The notes beneath the pieces are model-generated. The model searched no databases. It was given only the letters and a program-made list of their open reading frames with translations, and was not told where the DNA came from. A program made the position numbers and the translations under genes. DNA of 12,825 nucleotides from an uncultured Ruminococcus sp. Lineage in GTDB: Bacteria > Bacillota > Clostridia > Oscillospirales > CAG-272. Positions 7,390-12,825 of this stretch are shown piece by piece. How positions within the stretch are numbered: the stretch's first letter is position 1; every line of letters starts with the position of its first letter. The stretch is from positions 1-12,825 of the forward strand of contig CACXCL010000024.1 in the NCBI GenBank assembly GCA_902766115.1, read 5' to 3'.

Positions 7390-8812
7390 CGTTTACACAT
7401 CACCCCTCTGTTCACGGTACGCGGGAGACGAGATGAAAAGGATCTTCTCTCCGGACAGGAAATTCACCACCTGGCGCAAACTGTGGATCGCACTCGCCGA
7501 GGCTGAAAAGGAACTGGGGATAAACATTACCGACGAGCAGATCGCGGAGATGAAGGAACACGTGTCCGACATCGACTACGACGCGGCAGCCCGTTACGAA
7601 AAGCAGGTGCGCCACGACGTAATGGCGCACGTCAGGACCTACGGCGACGCCTGCCCCCGAGCGAGAGGCATCATCCACCTTGGCGCAACGTCCTGCTACG
7701 TGGGCGACAATACGGATATCATACTGATGCGCGACGCGCTCATGGAAATACGTTCTCTTCTCGTCGCGAGCATAAAAGCCGCCGCGGATTTCGCGGAGAA
7801 GTATAAGGATCAGCCCACGCTGGCGTACACGCATTTCCAGGCGGCGCAGCCCACCACCGTGGGCAAGCGCGCCGTGCTTTGGATACAGGATCTGACCTTC
7901 GACCTTGAAAATCTCGAGCACGTTCTGGGCTCTCTCCGCCTCCTCGGGTGCAAGGGCACCACGGGTACCGGAGCAAGCTTCATGGAACTGTTCGGCGGCG
8001 ACCACGAAAAGGTCAAAAAACTCGACTCTCTCATAGCGGAGAAAATGGGCTTTGACGGATGCTACAAGGTGTCCTGTCAGACCTATTCCAGGAAGATCGA
8101 CTTCAATGTGCTGTCAGTCCTTGCAGGCATCGCGCAGAGCGCCGCAAAGTTCTCCAACGACATAAGACTGCTCTCCCATCTGAAAGAATTCGACGAGCCT
8201 TTTGAAAAAGGGCAGATCGGTTCCTCCGCCATGGCGTACAAGAGAAACCCCATGCGGAGCGAGAGGATAGCGTCGCTGGCGCGCTACGTGATGTGCGATC
8301 TGCTCAATCCCGCGTTTACCGCCGCGTCACAGTGGTTCGAGAGAACGCTGGACGACTCCGCCAACAAACGCATCTCCGTTCCGGAGGCTTTTCTCGCCAC
8401 CGACGCGATCCTGCGCCTGCAGATCAACGTGATCTCCGGCGGAACGGTATACCCCGGCGTCATCGAACGCCACCTGAACGAAGAACTGCCGTTCATGGCG
8501 ACGGAGAATATCCTCATGGAATGCGTCAAGCGCGGCGGCGACCGACAGGAGCTCCACGAGGCGATCCGCGAGCATTCCGTCGCCTGCGCGAAGGCGATAA
8601 AGCAGGACGGCGCGGAAAACGATCTTCTTGACCGCATCGCCTCCGATCCCCGCTTCGGGATCACGCGGGATGAAATTGATTCTCTTCTTGACGTGCGTGC
8701 GTTCATAGGACGCGCACCGGAGCAGACGGAGGAATTCCTCGCCGAAGAGATCCGCCCGCTTCTCGAAAAATACTCCGGAGAGGGAGACGTCAGCGTCTCC
8801 ATCAACGTTTAA
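7382..8812 (+). CDS. purB: Adenylosuccinate lyase PurB
   Basis: PurB removes fumarate twice in purine synthesis, from SAICAR to give AICAR and from adenylosuccinate to give AMP. The 476-residue product belongs to the fumarase/aspartase superfamily. It shows HLGATS (99-104), the TH-containing THFQAAQPTT segment (150-159, H151 the likely acid), and the flexible signature loop GSSAMAYKRNP (280-290) with its catalytic serine. From about 278 onward, including QWFERTLDDSAN and ELPFMATEN, it resembles the longer eukaryote-like ADSL form rather than the roughly 430-residue B. subtilis form. The ATG at 7382 lies inside the radA end (8-nt overlap), with AGGA upstream. Together with purA 14 nt downstream, it completes IMP to AMP. 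Confidence 0.96.
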   Translation: MNDVYTSPLCSRYAGDEMKRIFSPDRKFTTWRKLWIALAEAEKELGINITDEQIAEMKEHVSDIDYDAAARYEKQVRHDVMAHVRTYGDACPRARGIIHLGATSCYVGDNTDIILMRDALMEIRSLLVASIKAAADFAEKYKDQPTLAYTHFQAAQPTTVGKRAVLWIQDLTFDLENLEHVLGSLRLLGCKGTTGTGASFMELFGGDHEKVKKLDSLIAEKMGFDGCYKVSCQTYSRKIDFNVLSVLAGIAQSAAKFSNDIRLLSHLKEFDEPFEKGQIGSSAMAYKRNPMRSERIASLARYVMCDLLNPAFTAASQWFERTLDDSANKRISVPEAFLATDAILRLQINVISGGTVYPGVIERHLNEELPFMATENILMECVKRGGDRQELHEAIREHSVACAKAIKQDGAENDLLDRIASDPRFGITRDEIDSLLDVRAFIGRAPEQTEEFLAEEIRPLLEKYSGEGDVSVSINV

Positions 8813-8826
8813 AAGAAAGGTATGAT

Positions 8827-10116
8827 ATGATGAAACAAAGCAGGTTCTGCGCCGTGGCGGGTATCAACTGGGGCGACGAGGGAAAGGGAAGAATGGTAGA
8901 TCTTCTTGCCCGCGAATTCGACGTGGTGGTGAGATACCAGGGCGGCAACAACGCCGGACATACAGTGGTGAACGACAAAGGAGAATTCATACTCAATCTG
9001 CTCCCGTCCGGGATCCTGAGCGACAGTACCGTCAACGTGATGGGCCCCGGCATGGTGATCGATATCGAGCATCTTTGCGGCGAGATGGAAAGACTTCGGG
9101 AAAAGGGAATAGAGATAACCCCCGAAAAGCTGAAGATCAGCGACCGCGCCACCATATGCATGCCCTATCATAAGCTGCTCGACTGTCTTGAGGAAGACAG
9201 ACTGGGCAGCGCGGGCTTCGGCTCCACAAGACGCGGCATTGCGCCGGTTTACGCCGACAAATACATGAAGAAAGCGTTCCGCATGGGCGATCTGCTGGAT
9301 CCGGAGTATATCCGGTCGCGGATCGGCGCAATAGTGGAGTGGAAGAACATCACAGTTGAAAAGGGCTACGGATCAGCCGCCGTCACCGCGGAGGACTGCC
9401 TCGCATGGCTCAAAAAATACGGCGATCCGCTGAAGGATTATATCGTCGATACGACGGAATATCTCACGGAGGCGGCGGAAAAAGGGAAGTCTGTCATGTT
9501 CGAGGCGCAGCTCGGCGCCCTCAGGGATATCGATTACGGCATATATCCCTTTACCTCATCCTCGTCGACCATCGCCGCCTACGCGCCTATCGGCGCCGGC
9601 GTGCCGCAGCTGAGGCTCACCGAGGTCGCGGGCATCATGAAGGCGTATTCAAGCTGCGTCGGCGCGGGTCCGTTCACCTGCGAACTCTTCGGCGAAGAGG
9701 GCGACGCTCTCCGGGAGGCGGGACACGAGTACGGAGCCGCCACGGGAAGACCGAGGCGGGTCGGCGGATTCGACGTCGTCGCCTCGCGATACGGAGTGAA
9801 GATGCAGGGCGCGGACTACGTTGCGCTGACAAAGCTTGACGTGCTCTCCTACATGAAAAAGATCCCTGTCGTCACAGCATATGAGATCGACGGGCTGATC
9901 ACCGGTTCCTTCCCGTCAGGCTCGCGTCTTGACAGGGCGAAGCCCGTCACAGAGTACCTTGACGGATGGATGTGCGATATTTCGGGCTGCAGGAAGTATT
10001 CGGATCTCCCCCGGAACGCGCAAAAATACGTTGAATTTATTGCCGGAGCCGTCGGATGCCGCATCAGATATGTGTCCGTCGGCGCGGAACGGGACGCGTA
10101 CATCGAAATGGAATAA
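8827..10116 (+). CDS. purA: Adenylosuccinate synthetase PurA
   Basis: PurA condenses IMP with L-aspartate using GTP to form adenylosuccinate, the substrate of the neighbouring PurB. The 429-residue protein has the family length. It carries the N-terminal loop NWGDEGKGR (14-22, catalytic D17), the GGNNAGHT segment with H45, the IMP-binding STRRGIAP region (about 134-141), the TGRPRRVGGFD region, and the guanine-specifying TKLD motif. The first loop reads GDEGKGR with N before W, where most bacterial enzymes read QWGDEGKGK; this is a conservative change. The ATG at 8827 has an AAAGAAAGG ribosome site about 7 nt away; an in-frame ATG follows directly at 8830. It is the last gene of the plus-strand run and ends at a strong hairpin. 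Confidence 0.96.
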   Translation: MMKQSRFCAVAGINWGDEGKGRMVDLLAREFDVVVRYQGGNNAGHTVVNDKGEFILNLLPSGILSDSTVNVMGPGMVIDIEHLCGEMERLREKGIEITPEKLKISDRATICMPYHKLLDCLEEDRLGSAGFGSTRRGIAPVYADKYMKKAFRMGDLLDPEYIRSRIGAIVEWKNITVEKGYGSAAVTAEDCLAWLKKYGDPLKDYIVDTTEYLTEAAEKGKSVMFEAQLGALRDIDYGIYPFTSSSSTIAAYAPIGAGVPQLRLTEVAGIMKAYSSCVGAGPFTCELFGEEGDALREAGHEYGAATGRPRRVGGFDVVASRYGVKMQGADYVALTKLDVLSYMKKIPVVTAYEIDGLITGSFPSGSRLDRAKPVTEYLDGWMCDISGCRKYSDLPRNAQKYVEFIAGAVGCRIRYVSVGAERDAYIEME

Positions 10117-10155
10117 CAAAACGTCCGGCGGGATTTGCATGTCCCGCCGGACGTT
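10110..10155. terminator. Hairpin terminator shared by purA and the AraC-family gene
   Basis: A perfect 14-bp stem pairs AACGTCCGGCGGGA (10120-10133) with TCCCGCCGGACGTT (10142-10155) across an 8-nt loop. It begins 4 nt after the purA stop and lies 10 nt past the stop of the convergent gene. The U-rich tail is better on the minus strand (TTTTGTTATT), so it is clearest as the terminator of the regulator gene. On the plus strand the tail is only moderately T-rich. Confidence 0.8.
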
Positions 10156-10164
10156 CGTCGTCGT

Positions 10165-11019
10165 TTATCTTGGGGCGACGCCCTGCTTCCGTCTCCACTG
10201 CGCGGGCGTCATACCGACTTCCCGCCTGAAGACCGTGATAAAGTAATTGTAGTCGCTGTAACCGCACTGCTCCGCAACGTCCGCAAGAGGGAGGATCCTC
10301 TGCCCGCTCAGAAGTTCCTTCGCTTTTTCCATGCGCATCGTCCTGATTTTTTCCGCGATCCCGCATCCGTAGAGACGGTTCGACAACTCATAAAGCTGGG
10401 TCTTCCCGATCCGGAGCTGCTTTGAGATCATCGATGCGTTGATCTTTTCGGTGAAATGAGCCTCAATATACGAGTCTATCTCAGCCTCGACCAGGTCCTC
10501 GTTCAACGTGACCATCCTCTCGAGTATGAGATACGACGCCACAGCGTGAAGGATGTGCGCCGCCGATTCCACGAACGCCTTCTCGGTGGGTATCGCGTCC
10601 ATGAGAGTTTCCCTGAGTCTGTTTTCGTCAATGTCCAGATCGCGGCATTTTTCCCGGACGGCATTCCAGCCGGTTTCATGATCGGGGTAAACGAAAACGT
10701 GGCCGAAAATCAGATATCCCGTCAAAACGTTGCCGACGTACAGAGGAGTGATCGCTTCGGTGAGTCCGGCGTGGCACTGGTACACGTGGGTGGAGTGAGT
10801 CCTTGACACGAGCCCGTACGCCTGTACGTCACAGTTGTGGCAAGCCTCGCGGCCTTTTTCCGTCTCCCGTATGATACGGCAGTACGGCGCGACCAGCTCG
10901 CTCGGGTAAGATACCAGTTCCATCCGGTTCGCATCTGAAACCGTGATCCTGATATGACATATCTCGTAGAAATCCTTCAGCAAACCACGCAGTTTTTCAA
11001 TATCGAAAATAGGGACCAT
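10165..11019 (-). CDS. AraC-family transcription regulator with PocR sensory domain
   Basis: The 284-residue product joins an N-terminal PocR-type ligand-sensing domain (about 5-170) to a C-terminal AraC double helix-turn-helix (about 180-280). The sensory half holds a cysteine set typical of PocR domains: C47, C60 and C63 in the CHNC stretch, and C82 in YQCHAG. The DNA-binding half shows the usual landmarks KINASMISKQLRIGKTQLY, LPLADVAEQCGYSDYNYF and the closing VGMTPAQWRR. I choose the ATG at 11019 because GAGGTGG lies just upstream; a GTG at 11043 would add eight residues without a comparable site. It is divergent from the SLH-domain gene, and two direct repeats in the gap are likely binding sites. 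PocR domains sense small molecules in known regulators (for example propanediol-type inducers), but the ligand here is unknown. Confidence 0.9.
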   Translation of the reverse strand: MVPIFDIEKLRGLLKDFYEICHIRITVSDANRMELVSYPSELVAPYCRIIRETEKGREACHNCDVQAYGLVSRTHSTHVYQCHAGLTEAITPLYVGNVLTGYLIFGHVFVYPDHETGWNAVREKCRDLDIDENRLRETLMDAIPTEKAFVESAAHILHAVASYLILERMVTLNEDLVEAEIDSYIEAHFTEKINASMISKQLRIGKTQLYELSNRLYGCGIAEKIRTMRMEKAKELLSGQRILPLADVAEQCGYSDYNYFITVFRREVGMTPAQWRRKQGVAPR

Positions 11020-11059
11020 AAATACCACCTCGGCAATTTGCACAATTTTCGTCTATTAA

Positions 11060-11068
11060 ATTTTACCA
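11060..11068 (-). promoter_or_regulatory. Extended -10 element of the AraC-family gene
   Basis: On the minus strand TGG-TAAAAT (11068-11060) forms an extended -10, about 41 nt before the chosen start codon. No good -35 hexamer lies at the proper distance. The TTTCGAACA repeats fall in that region, so the regulator could control its own gene from them. Confidence 0.5.
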
Positions 11069-11071
11069 CAC

Positions 11072-11100
11072 TTTCGAACAAAATTAAAGTATTTCGAACA
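11072..11100. repeat. Two TTTCGAACA direct repeats, likely AraC-family operator
   Basis: TTTCGAACA occurs at 11072-11080 and identically at 11092-11100, a 20-bp step that places both on the same face of the helix. AraC-family proteins commonly bind direct half-sites about 21 bp apart. The pair lies just upstream of the weak -35 region of the SLH gene promoter and next to the -10 of the regulator gene, so it could activate one and repress the other. Each copy also contains the palindrome TTCGAA. Confidence 0.6.
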
Positions 11101-11108
11101 TTTTTATA

Positions 11109-11137
11109 TATAAAACAGGCGTTTTTTTTACTACAAT
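11109..11137 (+). promoter_or_regulatory. Weak promoter of the SLH-protein gene
   Basis: A TACAAT hexamer (11132-11137) makes a fair -10, with a start near 11144. The position 17 bp upstream (11109-11114, TATAAA) is a poor -35. A good -10 with a poor -35, right behind paired direct repeats, is what an activator-dependent promoter looks like. Confidence 0.45.
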
Positions 11138-11182
11138 ATATGTGGAATGAAAATCGGGTCCTGTTGCAAGGAGGAATCCGTC

Positions 11183-12825
11183 ATGAAAAGAGCTCTCTGC
11201 CTGATCACGGTTTTTTTGATGTTGCTCGGCTCGATCTGCCCCATTGCCGCGGCTGGGACTTCTCCCTTCAGCGACGTCAAGACGTCCCGGTGGAGTTTCA
11301 AGGCGATAAAATACGCATACGACAGCAAATACATGGACGGCGTCGGCGGCGGGAAATTCGCACCCGCGGGGACCATGACGCGAGCCATGGTTGCGACGGT
11401 CCTCTACCGCAAGGAGGGCTCTCCCTCCGTCACGTTCACCAGTGATTTTTCCGACGTAAAAGCGGGGAAGTGGTATTCCGACGCCGTGATATGGGCGAAG
11501 AACGCCGGCGTGGTAGAGGGATACTCCGACGGCACATTCGATCCCACAGGCGAGATAACGAGAGAACAGCTCGCGACCATGTTCTTCCGCTACGGCAGGG
11601 TCGTCGGATACGACACACGCGTCAAAGGCGATCTTTCTGGATTCCCTGACGCTTCCAAGACGCACAGCTACGCGAAGAACGCTCTTACCTGGGCGACGGC
11701 GCGGGGACTCATCACCGGAGTCAAATCCGGAGATACGGACCTTCTCGATCCCCGGGGCAACGCCACGAGGGAACAGTTTGCCACGATAATCAAGAGATTC
11801 GACGACGCGGGTCCCGATTATCCGCTTGAGTACTCAGAACCGGAGATAATCTCTTCATACACCTCCCCGGAATACCCCCTCGTCACGGACGCGGACTTTT
11901 ACGTATCGCCTGACGGCGACGACACCGCATCCGGCACGGACGCTTCTCATCCTTTCGCGTCCTTTGAACGCGCCCGTGACGCGGTCCGGGAACTTAAAGC
12001 GACAAAAACCTCAGGCGACATTGTAGTCGCATTCAAGGCGGGCGAATACGGCTCCCTCGACAACGTGACCTTCACCCCGGAGGACTCCGGCAGGGAAGAC
12101 CAGCGCATCGTCTACCGCGCCTACGGCGACGGCGAGGTAAAATTCTCCAACGGGATCGTCATCCCTGACGGAAGCTTCACAAAGATCTCCTCCGGGGAGA
12201 AAAAACTCTTCCCGGAAGAGGCGTGGGACCACATTTATAAAGTCAGCCTCGCGGGAAAGATAGATAAGTTCGATCAGAGGACGTCCCTCATCGGCGGCGA
12301 CGGCTTCTGCTGGGAGGCAAGATTTCCCAACAAGTTCCCCGACGGCACGGACAGAGTCTACACCGACATGACCACCACCGTGGACGAACGCGCCAGCATA
12401 CGCATCATCGGTCCCCTGGGATACACGGTGAGCAACTTCACCACCTACGAAGGACTCAAGATCACCGGATATCTCAGGACCGGATGGTTCCAGGATACTT
12501 TCCCGGTCAAATCCTACGACAAGACCTCCCACGTCATTACTTTCGATTTTGAGAATTACGACTGGGACGGGGTCTACACCCTTGACAGCTACGTCCTCGC
12601 ATACGAGGGCAGGATGCCGGATACCGTTTTCTTCCACAATCTGGCTGAATTCCTCGACGAGCCCGGCGAATACTGGTTCGACGAGAAAACAAAGACCTTG
12701 TACGTCTACGAGCCCTCCGGAGATTACTCCATCCCCACGGGCGGCGGATTCGTAACTGTTGAAAACGGCGCGGACTTCATATCTTTCGTCGGCCTCTCGT
12801 TCATCGGTACACGGGACGACGCACT
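11183..12825 (+). CDS. Secreted SLH-domain protein with beta-helix-type region (partial)
   Basis: The frame stays open to the right edge, giving at least 547 residues. A signal peptide (about 1-24; KR start, hydrophobic core, AAA cleavage site) is followed by three S-layer homology domains at about 28-78, 88-138 and 152-206, each with an ITRAE-like motif (MTRAM 65-69, ITREQ 125-129, ATREQ 194-198). SLH domains hold proteins to pyruvylated secondary cell-wall polymer. After a linker, FYVSPDGDDTASGT (239-252) and HPFASFERARDAV (256-268) open a region like those of right-handed parallel beta-helix proteins, often polysaccharide lyases or glycosidases. The GEYWFDEKTKTLYVYEP stretch near 500 also fits that group. 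AAGGAGG lies 8 nt before the ATG. The catalytic part, if any, is outside the window, so substrate and activity are unknown. The divergent AraC/PocR gene is its likely regulator. Confidence 0.88.
   Translation, partial: MKRALCLITVFLMLLGSICPIAAAGTSPFSDVKTSRWSFKAIKYAYDSKYMDGVGGGKFAPAGTMTRAMVATVLYRKEGSPSVTFTSDFSDVKAGKWYSDAVIWAKNAGVVEGYSDGTFDPTGEITREQLATMFFRYGRVVGYDTRVKGDLSGFPDASKTHSYAKNALTWATARGLITGVKSGDTDLLDPRGNATREQFATIIKRFDDAGPDYPLEYSEPEIISSYTSPEYPLVTDADFYVSPDGDDTASGTDASHPFASFERARDAVRELKATKTSGDIVVAFKAGEYGSLDNVTFTPEDSGREDQRIVYRAYGDGEVKFSNGIVIPDGSFTKISSGEKKLFPEEAWDHIYKVSLAGKIDKFDQRTSLIGGDGFCWEARFPNKFPDGTDRVYTDMTTTVDERASIRIIGPLGYTVSNFTTYEGLKITGYLRTGWFQDTFPVKSYDKTSHVITFDFENYDWDGVYTLDSYVLAYEGRMPDTVFFHNLAEFLDEPGEYWFDEKTKTLYVYEPSGDYSIPTGGGFVTVENGADFISFVGLSFIGTRDDA

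Noticed and set aside
11084..11665. 193-codon minus-strand frame overlapping the SLH signal peptide and SLH domains
   Set aside because: It is antisense to a clear signal peptide and SLH repeats, and it covers the intergenic promoter region.

Overview
The window looks like chromosomal core sequence from an anaerobic, GC-rich member of the Bacillota (class Clostridia, perhaps a gut or rumen lineage). This rests on [FeFe]-hydrogenase maturation genes, a CwlD-like cell-wall amidase, an S-layer-homology surface protein, strong AGGAGG-type ribosome sites and sigma-A-type promoters. The genus cannot be fixed from the sequence alone. No rRNA, tRNA, CRISPR array, insertion sequence, phage gene or integration scar was seen.

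Layout, left to right. (1) A stand-alone TrpB2-type tryptophan synthase beta chain (+, 59-1435) ends at a hairpin terminator that it shares with the convergent gene hydF. (2) hydG and hydF form a two-gene minus-strand operon (4136 down to 1487). They encode the tyrosine lyase and the GTPase scaffold that build the H-cluster of [FeFe] hydrogenase. The operon has a perfect-consensus promoter (TTGACA-17-TATAAT) about 160 bp upstream of hydG. An intrinsic terminator lies between that promoter and hydG, so the roughly 155-nt leader looks like an attenuator or riboswitch-type element. (3) A plus-strand run starts at about 4458 with its own promoter: GNAT acetyltransferase, CwlD-like N-acetylmuramoyl-L-alanine amidase, radA, purB and purA. 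Spacing is tight (55, 37, -8 and 14 nt) and no internal terminator was seen, so it may be one operon joining cell-wall, DNA-repair and AMP-synthesis functions. (4) A second shared hairpin terminator separates purA from a convergent minus-strand gene for a PocR-domain AraC-family regulator. (5) That regulator is divergent from a secreted protein with three SLH domains and a beta-helix-type region, which runs off the right edge. The AT-rich gap between them holds two identical 9-bp direct repeats 20 bp apart, the geometry expected of an AraC-family operator.

Most of the window is ordinary metabolism and housekeeping. The two places most worth checking are the structured leader of hydGF and the AraC/PocR-SLH regulatory pair. 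No clearly new multi-gene system is evident.
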